NCBI GenBank assembly: GCA_023386235.1 | Contig: JAEWKC010000047.1 | Coordinates: 22,412-86,411, forward strand | From: Bacteroidota bacterium | GTDB lineage: Bacteria > Bacteroidota > Bacteroidia > Chitinophagales > Chitinophagaceae | Direction of reading: 5' to 3' | Length of the DNA: 64,000 nucleotides | Part shown: positions 47,109 to 55,282 of the stretch, piece by piece | Layout of the letters: every line of letters starts with the position of its first letter | How positions within the stretch are numbered: position 1 is the stretch's first letter | The notes under the pieces: generated by a model | Told to the model about the DNA's origin: nothing | The model's input: only the letters and a program-made list of their open reading frames with translations | Databases searched by the model: none | Program-made: the position numbers and the translations under genes

Positions 47109-47356
47109 ATGGATAATGATATAACATTTGAGATATTTGGAAAGCGGATGCGTCAAATAAGAGATGCTAGGAAAATAAAACAAGTAGATGTATGCAATAG
47201 CCTGGGTGTTGCCAAAGCTGCAATTATTAGAATTGAGCAAGGTGCCTCAATGGACGTTTTTTTGCTTATCTAAACTATTTTAAAAACGTTCATAACATCT
47301 TTATTCCTGATCTATTCCGCTCTTCGAGGTGTTCCGCAGGGCATGTCGAAGCATAG
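47109..47356 (+). pseudogene. Frameshifted XRE-type regulator, tail replaced by repeat
   Basis: From ATG 47109 a helix-turn-helix protein reads IFGKRMRQIRDARKIKQVDV, then a typical XRE domain ending in DVFLLI and a stop at 47271-47273. Shifting frame at a run of seven T (47257-47263) restores AYLNYFKNVHNIFIPDLF, which is how such regulators normally go on; one more T would give an intact frame. The restored frame then runs into the palindromic repeat and stops at 47354-47356, so the native C-terminus is gone too. It may be the antitoxin of a lost toxin-antitoxin or HipBA-type pair. Confidence 0.7.
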
Positions 47357-47559
47357 ATAAAACAGATTGCAAATCTGTTTTATAACTATTAAATTTGTGT
47401 ATGAAAGAATGTATTGCCGGAGACGATAGAATACAGCTACGAAGGGAGGATGCTTCGCAGAACGAGGGGTGTAATAGAACTTACAACACAATGACAAGAT
47501 ATAATATCTTTGCTTATCTGCTCTTCGAGATGCCCTACGGAACATCTCGAAGAGCGAGC
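47318..47559. repeat. MITE-like element with palindromic inverted ends
   Basis: About 40 bases at 47318-47360 recur inverted at 47515-47559 with few differences (shared core GCTCTTCGAG, TGTTCCG, AGGGCAT, TCGAAG). Each end is itself a hairpin: the right one has a perfect 13-base stem, 47520-47532 with 47543-47555. The interior holds another perfect 10-base stem (47359-47368 with 47372-47381) and no gene. This is the build of a short non-autonomous mobile repeat. It fills the otherwise empty stretch between the XRE remnant and the gene at 47618. Confidence 0.65.
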
Positions 47560-47617
47560 AAATGTTGACAAAGTAAATAGTAGACAGAAGAGAATTATTG
47601 TTGCTTTTTTATTCATT

Positions 47618-48067
47618 TTATTTTTTATTATTTAATAACTTTTTTGCTCTTTCGGGTAATTCTTTATAACCCAGAGGAGGCATATTTTTATATTCTTCCG
47701 CCGTTGCTTTGACAGGTAATACAGTACTAAAATATGGATGATTAGGAGGACAGGCAATATATAATCTGCCGTCGTCTAGTTCGAGGTGTTTAAACTTTTT
47801 ATAGGATGAATAATCATTCAAATACGACTTGCCCTTAAAAAAGTACTCTACATATAGATGTGGTCCATAACGCCCTCCAGGGCGAAAAGAGTTTTTGGTA
47901 AGAGGTTCCGATATAATATAATGAACTTCTTGCTTAGCGAGTTTCTTGCTTACCTCTACCGTAAAAACCTTTCTGAAAAGAACTAAATAGAAAAAGACGT
48001 AGCTATTTACTAAAAGGAAAATAACCCAAAATAAATTCGGCCAATTAATATACTTTCTCCAATTCAT
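47618..48067 (-). CDS. Single-pass membrane protein of unknown function
   Basis: A 149-residue protein with one hydrophobic segment (about residues 11-31, FWVIFLLVNSYVFFYLVLF) and a soluble domain beyond it, containing PGGRYGPHLYVEYFFKGKSY and PPNHPYFSTVLP. The layout recalls DUF3592-type proteins but I do not recognise the family. It is last before the repeat region, 85 bases behind AMP nucleosidase on the same strand. Confidence 0.6.
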   Translation of the reverse strand: MNWRKYINWPNLFWVIFLLVNSYVFFYLVLFRKVFTVEVSKKLAKQEVHYIISEPLTKNSFRPGGRYGPHLYVEYFFKGKSYLNDYSSYKKFKHLELDDGRLYIACPPNHPYFSTVLPVKATAEEYKNMPPLGYKELPERAKKLLNNKK

Positions 48068-48152
48068 GCTTTTATTTTTAACGTGAAATTTTTTATTTTC
48101 CTGTTTTGGGGAGCATTATACTTGGATTCTATATTACAGCAAAAAAACTGTA

Positions 48153-48923
48153 TCAATACCTTAGATGTCTTACTGTAAGTCCGTTGTTGATCAATTGCTT
48201 TAAAGATTCAATGCCTATTTTCAGGTGTGTTTCCACATAATTTTTTGTGATCAGCTTGTCGCTTTTGGCGGTTTTTACTCCTTCAGGTATCATAGGCTGG
48301 TCGCTTACTAATAAAAGCGCGCCGGTAGGTATCTGGTTGTAAAATCCAACAGTAAAAATAGTGGCGGTTTCCATGTCTACAGCGTAGGCTCTTATCTTTA
48401 CCAGGTACTTTTTAAAATCAGCGTCATGTTCCCAAACTCTTCGGTTGGTAGTATACACTGTGCCGGTCCAATAGTCAACTTTAAAATCCCGTATGGTGGT
48501 GGATATAGCTTTCTGCAAAGCAAACGCAGGCAATGCCGGCACTTCCGGCGGAAAGTAATCATTAGAAGTACCTTCGCCGCGTATGGCGGCAATAGGCAAT
48601 ATCAGGTCGCCCAGTTTATTTCGCTTTTTTAGTCCGCCGCATTTGCCCAGAAATAAAGCGGCCTTTGGCTGTATGGCCGACAAAAGGTCCATGATGGTGG
48701 CGGCGCCCGGGCTGCCCATTCCAAAATTTATGATAGTAATATCTTCGGCCGTAGCACAGGTAAAAGGACGGTCCCGGCCCACAACATGTACATTGTGCCA
48801 TTTTGCAAACATGTCTACATAATTGCCAAAATTGGTAAGCAAAATATATGCACCAAAATTCTTTAGCTTCAGGCCGGTATATCTTTCCAGCCAGTCGGTA
48901 ACAATTTCATTTCTTGTATCCAT
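48153..48923 (-). CDS. amn: AMP nucleosidase
   Basis: A 256-residue enzyme of the short Bacteroidota AMP nucleosidase type, in the purine nucleoside phosphorylase superfamily. It splits AMP into adenine and ribose 5-phosphate. Family features are ITIINFGMGSPGAATIMDLL, PKAALFLGKCGGLKKRNKLG (phosphate/base pocket), RGEGTSNDYFPPEVPALP and the conserved AYAVDMETATIFTVGF with its Met-Glu pair, then LLLVSDQPM. It is divergent from the HsdR_N gene across 55 bases. Confidence 0.9.
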   Translation of the reverse strand: MDTRNEIVTDWLERYTGLKLKNFGAYILLTNFGNYVDMFAKWHNVHVVGRDRPFTCATAEDITIINFGMGSPGAATIMDLLSAIQPKAALFLGKCGGLKKRNKLGDLILPIAAIRGEGTSNDYFPPEVPALPAFALQKAISTTIRDFKVDYWTGTVYTTNRRVWEHDADFKKYLVKIRAYAVDMETATIFTVGFYNQIPTGALLLVSDQPMIPEGVKTAKSDKLITKNYVETHLKIGIESLKQLINNGLTVRHLRY

Positions 48924-48978
48924 AACACCTTTTTATTTATGCTAATATCGTATTTTTATACCGATTTTAAATATTCCG

Positions 48979-49416
48979 ATGATAGTAATTGATTTTCCCA
49001 AACCCTCATTCAAAACAAAAGAAGAAAATTCTCAAAGATATATTTGGGATGCCCTCCGAAAAAAATGGCTTCTGCTCACTCCCGAAGAATGGGTAAGGCA
49101 GAACTTTATTGCTTATATGATACAGGTTAAGCAATATCCTTGTGAAATGATAGCTGTGGAAAAAGCAGTGCAGATAGCAGAGCTTAAAAAAAGATTTGAT
49201 ATTGTTGTATTTAAAGAAATGAAACCCTGGATGATTGTAGAATGTAAAGAAATTGACGTAGCTTTAAACAGTAGCGCCTTTGAGCAATTATCAAGGTATA
49301 ACATGTCTTTGTCGGGCAGTTATCTTGTTATTACCAACGGAAATTACACCAAAGGATGGTATGTAAAAGAAGGATCTTTTAAAGAAATAAAACATTTGCC
49401 CGAATGGGATGAGTAG
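48979..49416 (+). CDS. Stand-alone HsdR N-terminal-domain (nuclease-fold) protein
   Basis: A 145-residue protein of the type I restriction enzyme R N-terminal family (HSDR_N_2). The PD-(D/E)XK-type core is visible: FDIVVFKEMKPWMIVECKEID, given in part as KPWMIVECKEI, where the D, E and K residues lie, and AFEQLSRYNMSLSGSYLVIT. No methylase, specificity subunit or helicase genes accompany it, so it is not a restriction system. Such short proteins are common as single genes in Bacteroidota; the function is unknown. Confidence 0.8.
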   Translation: MIVIDFPKPSFKTKEENSQRYIWDALRKKWLLLTPEEWVRQNFIAYMIQVKQYPCEMIAVEKAVQIAELKKRFDIVVFKEMKPWMIVECKEIDVALNSSAFEQLSRYNMSLSGSYLVITNGNYTKGWYVKEGSFKEIKHLPEWDE

Positions 49417-49494
49417 CTGAAAAAAATATCGGTAACAATTGTTTGCTTTATAAAGTTTGATTATGTTTGTGTATTAAAAAATTTTTTGTTCGAA

Positions 49495-50178
49495 ATGAAG
49501 TTTATGAGAAGTAATTGGTGGAAAATACTTGCGTTTATTTTAATGATGTGGGTATGCACGATGGGCTTTTTGGTAGATATACCCAATCTTGACGGAAGGC
49601 TGCAGGAATCTATCAGGAATTTATTTTTTCATGTACCCATGTGGATCGGAATGATGGTGTTATTGACCATCTCAGTACTATATGCCATTAAATATTTAAA
49701 CAGTCAGAAACCTGAAGACGATATTATTTCTTTGGAATTTGCTAAGGTTGGATTACTATACAGTTTTCTTGGATTATTTACAGGAATGATATGGGCTAAT
49801 TATCAATGGGGAGCGCCTTGGAGCGGCGATCCTAAACAGATAGGCACCGCAATTGCCATACTGATATATTGCGCTTATTTCGTTGTTCGCGGTTCTATGA
49901 CCGATATGGATAAAAGCGCTAAGGTAAGTGCTGTATACAATATTTTTGCTTACTGTATGCTGTTTCCCACTATCTGGATATTGCCGCGCTTTGCAGAAAG
50001 CCTGCATCCGGGCGGGCAGGGCAGTGAAGGTAATCCCGCCCTCAATCCTAATGACACTACAGATAGCATGAAGTGGGTAATGATACCGGCTTTTATAGGC
50101 TGGACGCTGATAGGCATTTGGGCGGCAACCCTTAAGATAAGATTGCAATTGTGGTACGAGAAAAAAATGAATAAATAA
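49495..50178 (+). CDS. ccmC: CcmC/CcsA-family cytochrome c biogenesis membrane protein
   Basis: A 227-residue membrane protein with six helices in the CcmC/CcsA heme-handling family, which moves heme to the periplasm for cytochrome c maturation. Conserved pieces are RNLFFHVPMWIGMM with its histidine, and the modified tryptophan-rich motif MIWANYQWGAPWSGDPKQIG, the expected heme-contact loop. I use ATG 49495, not the upstream TTG 49486. The CcmD-like gene follows after 11 bases. A -7-like TATGTTTG lies at 49462-49469. Confidence 0.87.
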   Translation: MKFMRSNWWKILAFILMMWVCTMGFLVDIPNLDGRLQESIRNLFFHVPMWIGMMVLLTISVLYAIKYLNSQKPEDDIISLEFAKVGLLYSFLGLFTGMIWANYQWGAPWSGDPKQIGTAIAILIYCAYFVVRGSMTDMDKSAKVSAVYNIFAYCMLFPTIWILPRFAESLHPGGQGSEGNPALNPNDTTDSMKWVMIPAFIGWTLIGIWAATLKIRLQLWYEKKMNK

Positions 50179-50189
50179 AATCTATTAAA

Positions 50190-50411
50190 ATGAATTGGAT
50201 AAAAAGAATATATAGTGTACTGCTTTTATTGTGTGTGAGCATAGAGTCTTTTGCACAGGAAACCACAGCTGCGCAGCAAACCGACTTTATGAACAGTAAT
50301 GGAAAAATATTTGTGGTATTGGCAGTGGTGGTACTGATAGTATTGGGATTGTTCGCTTACCTGTATGCATTAGACAGAAGAATAACCAGGCTGGAAAAAG
50401 AAGAAAAATAA
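50190..50411 (+). CDS. ccmD: CcmD-like small membrane protein
   Basis: A 73-residue protein with a cleavable-looking N-terminal hydrophobic stretch ending FAQE and one membrane helix (about residues 40-60, IFVVLAVVVLIVLGLFAYLY) followed by the charged tail DRRITRLEKEEK. This is the CcmD-family layout, and it directly follows the CcmC-like gene, as CcmD does. In characterised systems CcmD helps release heme-loaded CcmE from CcmC. Confidence 0.78.
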   Translation: MNWIKRIYSVLLLLCVSIESFAQETTAAQQTDFMNSNGKIFVVLAVVVLIVLGLFAYLYALDRRITRLEKEEK

Positions 50412-50521
50412 CGGAGACACTGAGGCTGTCTAAAAAAAGTCTTATAACCTTGCGGGGCACCCGGCGTTAAGGAATAATGCCTTTTTAAATAGCTTCTTTT
50501 ATTATAATTAAACAACAAGTC

Positions 50522-51937
50522 ATGTCAAACCAAATCAGTTTTTTCGAAAATGTCAATAGAAGCTTTGACAAAGCTGCGGCACTTACCGATATTGACAAAG
50601 GTCTGCTGGAGCAGATCAAGGCCTGTAATTCTGTTTTACGCGTGAGATTTCCGTTGAAAAAAGACAATGGGGAAATTGAAGTTATCGAAGCGTATCGTGT
50701 GCAGCATTCACATCACAAAACACCCTGTAAAGGCGGTATTCGTTATGCCGACAATGTGAACCAGGATGAAGTAATGGCTCTTGCCGCATTGATGACATAC
50801 AAATGCGCTATTGTAAGCGTACCCTTTGGAGGAGCTAAGGGGGGTATTAAAATAAATACCAAAAATTATAGCGAATTTGAACTGCAAAAAATTACACGCC
50901 GATATACTACAGAACTGGCTAAGAAAAATTTTATAGGTCCCGGCATAGACGTTCCGGCTCCTGATTATGGCACCAGCGCCCGCGAGATGGCTTGGATAGT
51001 AGATACCTATTCTTCATTGCACCCCGAAATGATAGACGCTGCGGCCTGTGTTACCGGTAAGCCAGTTTCGCAGGGCGGTGTTAATGGTAGAAAAGAAGCT
51101 ACCGGCTTAGGCGTTTTCTTTGGCGTAAGAGAAGTATGCAATATCGCCAAAGTAATGGATAAAGTAGGTTTGCCACTAGGTATTGAAGGCAAAAAAGTAA
51201 TAGTGCAGGGATTAGGAAATGTAGGATTTTATGTAGCTAAATTTTTCAGGCAGGGTGGAGCAAAAGTTATCTGCATTGCTGAAAGAGAAGGCGCTATTTA
51301 TAATGAAGAGGGTTTAAACGAAGAAGAAGTTTTTCATCACAGAAATGCAACCGGCAGCGTAAAAGATTTCCCGGGTTCGGCATTTATAGAAAATTCAGCC
51401 GAAGCATTAGAGCTCGAATGCGATATACTGATCCCGGCGGCTTTGGAAAGTGTTATTCATGAAGGCAATGCCGACAGGATTAAAGCTAAAATAATAGGTG
51501 AAGCCGCCAATGGCCCGCTTACCCCCGAAGCAGATGAATTATTTATTAAAAAAGGAATTGTAGTGATTCCTGATATGTACCTCAATGCCGGAGGTGTTAC
51601 GGTTTCTTATTTTGAGTGGCTCAAAAACCTTAACCATGTGCGCTATGGCAGAATGGAAAAACGTTTTGACGAAAGATTAAATAAACGCTTATTAGACCAG
51701 TTGGAGGCGCTTACCGGTAAAGAAGTTTCTTTACAGGAAAGAAATTTAATTCAGCATGGTGCCGATGAAATAGACCTGGTACACAGTGGCCTGGAAGAAA
51801 CTATGATCAATGCTACGCAGGAAATATTCAGCGTGTGGGATTCTCATCCGGAAGTGCCGGATATGCGCACCGCCGCTTATTTGGTAGCGATTAAAAAAGT
51901 GGCCAAATCCTACGAAGAACTGGGCATTTTCCCGTAA
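50522..51937 (+). CDS. gdhA: Glu/Leu/Phe/Val-type glutamate dehydrogenase
   Basis: A 471-residue amino-acid dehydrogenase, most likely glutamate dehydrogenase, which interconverts glutamate and 2-oxoglutarate plus ammonia. Conserved parts are HHKTPCKGGIRYAD, the catalytic region VSVPFGGAKGGI with its lysine, GPGIDVPAPDYGT, and the NAD(P)-binding GLGNVGFYVAKFF. NAGGVTVSYFEW is also typical. It stands alone and ends at a clear terminator. NAD versus NADP preference cannot be judged safely. Confidence 0.9.
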   Translation: MSNQISFFENVNRSFDKAAALTDIDKGLLEQIKACNSVLRVRFPLKKDNGEIEVIEAYRVQHSHHKTPCKGGIRYADNVNQDEVMALAALMTYKCAIVSVPFGGAKGGIKINTKNYSEFELQKITRRYTTELAKKNFIGPGIDVPAPDYGTSAREMAWIVDTYSSLHPEMIDAAACVTGKPVSQGGVNGRKEATGLGVFFGVREVCNIAKVMDKVGLPLGIEGKKVIVQGLGNVGFYVAKFFRQGGAKVICIAEREGAIYNEEGLNEEEVFHHRNATGSVKDFPGSAFIENSAEALELECDILIPAALESVIHEGNADRIKAKIIGEAANGPLTPEADELFIKKGIVVIPDMYLNAGGVTVSYFEWLKNLNHVRYGRMEKRFDERLNKRLLDQLEALTGKEVSLQERNLIQHGADEIDLVHSGLEETMINATQEIFSVWDSHPEVPDMRTAAYLVAIKKVAKSYEELGIFP

Positions 51938-51965
51938 GAAAAATACATATTCTAAATAAAAAAAC

Positions 51966-51996
51966 AAAAAGCCGTAGAAATTTTCGCGGCTTTTTT
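51966..51996 (+). terminator. Terminator behind glutamate dehydrogenase
   Basis: AAAAAGCCG (51966-51974) pairs with CGGCTTTTT (51987-51995) around a 12-base loop, followed by more T. It can also act on the minus strand for transcripts passing the YceI gene. Confidence 0.85.
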
Positions 51997-52089
51997 GTAA
52001 GCTATAGTAATGCAACACCATCACATTGTAAAAAACAAAAAAGCACCCTATTAGGGATGCCTTTAGCAATTGGTATTGGTTGTTTTGCT

Positions 52090-52617
52090 TTATGCTTGTT
52101 GTGTAAACTGTACTTCGGCATGTATTTTCACATCGTCACTCACCATTACGCCACCGGCTTCCAAAGCTGCGTTCCAGTTCAGTCCAAAATCTTTACGATT
52201 GATTTTTCCTTCTAAGGAAAATCCGGCTTTATTATTTCCCCAGGGATCTTTATTGATGCCGCCAAACTCTACATCCAGCTTTACTTCTTTAGTTACATCC
52301 TTAATGGTCAGATCTCCGGTAAGTGTATATTGCTGCCCGCCAATTTTATTTAAAGATTTGCTTACGAATTTTATTTCAGGATATTTTTCTACATCAAAGA
52401 AATCAGCGCTTTTTAAATGATTGTCTCTGTCTGTACTGTTGGTATTGATAGAAGCCGCGTCAATCGTTGTAGTAATGTTTGCCGCCGTTACGTCTTCGCC
52501 ATCTACTTCTATTGAAAACTTTTCGAAACTACCTTTTACGTTGGTAATCATCATGTGTCTTACTTTAAATTCAATTTCGCTGTGCGCGGGGTCTAATGTC
52601 CATGTGTTTGTTGCCAT
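52090..52617 (-). CDS. YceI-family lipid-binding protein
   Basis: A 175-residue YceI-family beta-barrel that in relatives binds isoprenoid lipids. It has the N-terminal WTLDPAHSEIEFKVRHMMI, then GSFEKFSIEVDGED, SINTNSTDRDNHLKSADFFD and LTIKDVTKEVKLDVEFGG, all family hallmarks. No signal peptide is visible, so this copy is cytoplasmic, unlike the periplasmic E. coli YceI. It stands alone on the minus strand. Confidence 0.92.
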   Translation of the reverse strand: MATNTWTLDPAHSEIEFKVRHMMITNVKGSFEKFSIEVDGEDVTAANITTTIDAASINTNSTDRDNHLKSADFFDVEKYPEIKFVSKSLNKIGGQQYTLTGDLTIKDVTKEVKLDVEFGGINKDPWGNNKAGFSLEGKINRKDFGLNWNAALEAGGVMVSDDVKIHAEVQFTQQA

Positions 52618-52708
52618 TGTATGATTTTTTTGTTTTTAATTTTTAATTTGATACTGCAAAGATAATGGCACAGGAAAGCCTGAAAATTGATGTATGATAA
52701 GAAATAAA

Positions 52709-52740
52709 AAATGCGCAGAGTTTTGTGTGTCTGCGCATTT
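52709..52740 (-). terminator. Terminator behind galE
   Basis: AAATGCGCAGA (52709-52719) pairs with TCTGCGCATTT (52730-52740) around a 10-base loop. Reading along the minus strand, galE ends 22 bases earlier and the stem is followed by T-rich sequence. Confidence 0.85.
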
Positions 52741-52761
52741 CATCTTTTGTGTAATCCTGGT

Positions 52762-53799
52762 TTATATTTTTGCCAGTTCAGGATTTTCTTTCAGTTTCAC
52801 TTCCCATTGCCAGGCTGTGTGCATCATATCATTAAGCCCGTATTTAATTTCCCATTTAAGGTTATCTACGGCGTGCTTATTGTTGGCATATATGGCTACA
52901 ATGTCTCCGGGTCTGCGCGGTCCTATAGAGTAGTTGAGTTTTTCGCCGCTTACATCTTCAAAAGCTTTGATTACTTCTAATACGGTGTATCCGTTCCCAG
53001 TGCCTAAATTGAATACTTCGCAGCGGGTGTCATTTTTGCCTTGTTGTAAAAACTGCAATGCCAGCGTATGGGCATGCGCAATGTCTACCACATGAATATA
53101 ATCTCTCAATGCGCTTCCGTCTCTGGTATCATAATCGTTTCCGTGTACTTTCATCTCGGGCAGTTTGCCTATAGCAGTTTGTGTAATGGCGGGCACAAGA
53201 TTCATAGGCCGTCCTAAAGGCAACTCTCCAATTTCGATAGACGGATGCGCGCCTACCGGATTGAAATAGCGCAGCAATATTGTATTGGTATTGTTTACCT
53301 TTGAAAAGTCTTCTATTATCTGCTCTGCCATTTGCTTGGTAGCTCCATAAGGAGATTCTGCTTTCTTTACCGGGGATTGTTCTGTAACCGGTATTTCATC
53401 CGGACTTCCATAAACGGTGCAGGAAGAAGAAAATACAAAATTAGGTATACCGAATTCTTTTACACATTTTAAAATATTAATCACACCAAATAAATTGTTC
53501 TCGTAATACTCCAGTGGTTTTTCGGTAGATTCGCCTACGGCTTTGTAGGCTGCAAAATGTATTACTCCGTCAATGTCTCTGTTTTCCTGAAATACGGCAT
53601 GTGTATCTTCAAATTTTTTCAAGTCTACCTTATAGTTTTTGATAGGTCTTCCTGTAATTCTTTCCACACCTTCCAGTAGTTTGGTGCTGGATTTTGAATT
53701 GTCGTCAATAGAAATTACCTCAAAACCATTTTCAATCAGATCCACGATAGTGTGCGAACCAATATAGCCGCATCCACCGGTTACAAGTATTTTTGCCAT
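52762..53799 (-). CDS. galE: UDP-glucose 4-epimerase
   Basis: A 345-residue short-chain-dehydrogenase-type epimerase that interconverts UDP-glucose and UDP-galactose. It has the NAD loop VTGGCGYIGSHTIVDL at the N-terminus, DGVIHFAAYKAVGES, SSSCTVYG with the catalytic Ser/Thr, the catalytic YGATK (Tyr and Lys), and the C-terminal RRPGDIVAIYANNKHA. Length and motifs are complete. It is a single-gene unit with its own terminator. Confidence 0.93.
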   Translation of the reverse strand: MAKILVTGGCGYIGSHTIVDLIENGFEVISIDDNSKSSTKLLEGVERITGRPIKNYKVDLKKFEDTHAVFQENRDIDGVIHFAAYKAVGESTEKPLEYYENNLFGVINILKCVKEFGIPNFVFSSSCTVYGSPDEIPVTEQSPVKKAESPYGATKQMAEQIIEDFSKVNNTNTILLRYFNPVGAHPSIEIGELPLGRPMNLVPAITQTAIGKLPEMKVHGNDYDTRDGSALRDYIHVVDIAHAHTLALQFLQQGKNDTRCEVFNLGTGNGYTVLEVIKAFEDVSGEKLNYSIGPRRPGDIVAIYANNKHAVDNLKWEIKYGLNDMMHTAWQWEVKLKENPELAKI

Positions 53800-53901
53800 T
53801 GTATTTTTAAGTTTTTTACTGTACGAAGTTATTCAAAAAAACGCATCAATAAAATAATATACGCAAACGATTTACTTTTTTATCGCTCAGTCAAACACAA
53901 C

Positions 53902-53932
53902 TTTTTAAAAAAAGCATAGTTGCGTATCTTTA
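53902..53932 (+). promoter_or_regulatory. Putative promoter of the DUF389 gene
   Basis: TTTT at 53902-53905 and TATCTTTA at 53925-53932, 19 bases apart, fit the Bacteroidota -33/-7 pattern with one mismatch in each box. The start codon is 42 bases further. Confidence 0.45.
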
Positions 53933-53974
53933 GCTTTTAAAACGATTTATTGTTTATTAATTACTTATGCAACT

Positions 53975-55267
53975 ATGAAAATATTTGAGCATTTTAACCT
54001 GAAGAGAGAGCTGGAAAATTACGATACCATATATGCGAATGTATCGGTAGGCGTACCTTTCAGAGGTACTAATTTGTGGATTTTATTTTTTGCCATCATC
54101 ATTGCCTCTATTGGATTAAATTTGAATTCTACTGCGGTGATTATAGGAGCCATGCTTATCTCTCCCTTAATGGGTCCCATCATGGGTTTGGGGTTATCTG
54201 TAGCCATTAATGACATTGATTTGCTGAAAAAATCTTTTCATAATTATATAGTGGCAGTAGGTATTGGTTTGCTGGGGTCTACTTTATATTTTATAATTAC
54301 GCCTATTGACGAAGCGCATTCAGAATTACTGGCAAGAACATCGCCCACGCTTTACGATGTACTGATAGCGCTGTTTGGCGGGCTTGCAGGCATTGTGGCC
54401 ACTTCCAGTAAGTTAAAAGGGAATGTAATACCCGGGGTAGCCATTGCTACAGCATTAATGCCACCACTCTGTACCGCGGGATATGGACTGGCTACGTTGC
54501 AATGGAATTTTTTCTTTGGAGCATTGTACCTGTTTTTTATCAATACGGTGTTTATAGGTTTTTCTACGCTGCTTATAGCAAGACTCATAAGATTTCCGTT
54601 AAAGCAATGGCAGGATAAAGCTAAAGAGATAAGAGCCAACAGGATAGTTTGGATCATTGTGATTTTAACGGTCATACCAAGCGTTTATTTTGCTTATGAT
54701 ATTGTGCAACAAACACGTTACGCTGAAAAAGTAGATGTATTTATACAAAACGAAGCACAGTTTCCTAATGACTATTTACTAAAAAAAGAGGTGAATGCCA
54801 ATAAGCGAGAGGTTACTTTAACTTATGGAGGTGAGTTGATCTTACAGGAAAAAATCGACTCCGTAGCTGCGTTGCTGCCCAAATATGGATTGTCTGATAC
54901 TAAACTGAATATACAGCAAGGATTTGCCTATCTGGCCGAAAATAAAAATAATAATACCGACGAAGTAAATACTGCTTTGAATAACCAAATGCTGGAATTG
55001 CAAACGATCAAGGCTAAATACGATAGTGTGGTACGCATACACGAAAGAACCGGCCAAATGCTGAAAGAATTAAAGGTTCAGTATCCGCAGGTTCGTTCAT
55101 TAGCGTTTGAAAGAATCGTTTATTTTACAGACAGCACACAACATCAAGGCTGGTTATCTGTAATCAGGTCTGCCAATACCATTGCCAATGCTGATAGGAA
55201 TAAAATTGAAGCCTGGATTAAAACACGCACGCAGGAAGACTCTGTACGATTTATTTACGAAAGATAA
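53975..55267 (+). CDS. DUF389-family membrane protein
   Basis: A 430-residue protein. Residues about 30-260 are the DUF389 membrane domain (LNSTAVIIGAMLISPLMGPI, GLAGIVATSSKLKGNVIPG, VAIATALMPPLCTAGYGL) with about six helices. The C-terminal half is soluble and partly coiled-coil (ELQTIKAKYDSVVRIHERTG). The domain is widespread but its function is unknown. The gene converges on the phosphate transporter gene with a 15-base gap. Confidence 0.87.
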   Translation: MKIFEHFNLKRELENYDTIYANVSVGVPFRGTNLWILFFAIIIASIGLNLNSTAVIIGAMLISPLMGPIMGLGLSVAINDIDLLKKSFHNYIVAVGIGLLGSTLYFIITPIDEAHSELLARTSPTLYDVLIALFGGLAGIVATSSKLKGNVIPGVAIATALMPPLCTAGYGLATLQWNFFFGALYLFFINTVFIGFSTLLIARLIRFPLKQWQDKAKEIRANRIVWIIVILTVIPSVYFAYDIVQQTRYAEKVDVFIQNEAQFPNDYLLKKEVNANKREVTLTYGGELILQEKIDSVAALLPKYGLSDTKLNIQQGFAYLAENKNNNTDEVNTALNNQMLELQTIKAKYDSVVRIHERTGQMLKELKVQYPQVRSLAFERIVYFTDSTQHQGWLSVIRSANTIANADRNKIEAWIKTRTQEDSVRFIYER

Positions 55268-55282
55268 TCCGGCACCTGATTC

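Noticed and set aside
47312..47545. Coding region on the minus strand (77 residues)
   Set aside because: It is formed by the palindromic repeat element; its two ends are inverted copies of each other.
48979..49416. Type I restriction-modification system
   Set aside because: Only an HsdR N-terminal domain is present; no HsdM, HsdS or helicase part lies nearby.
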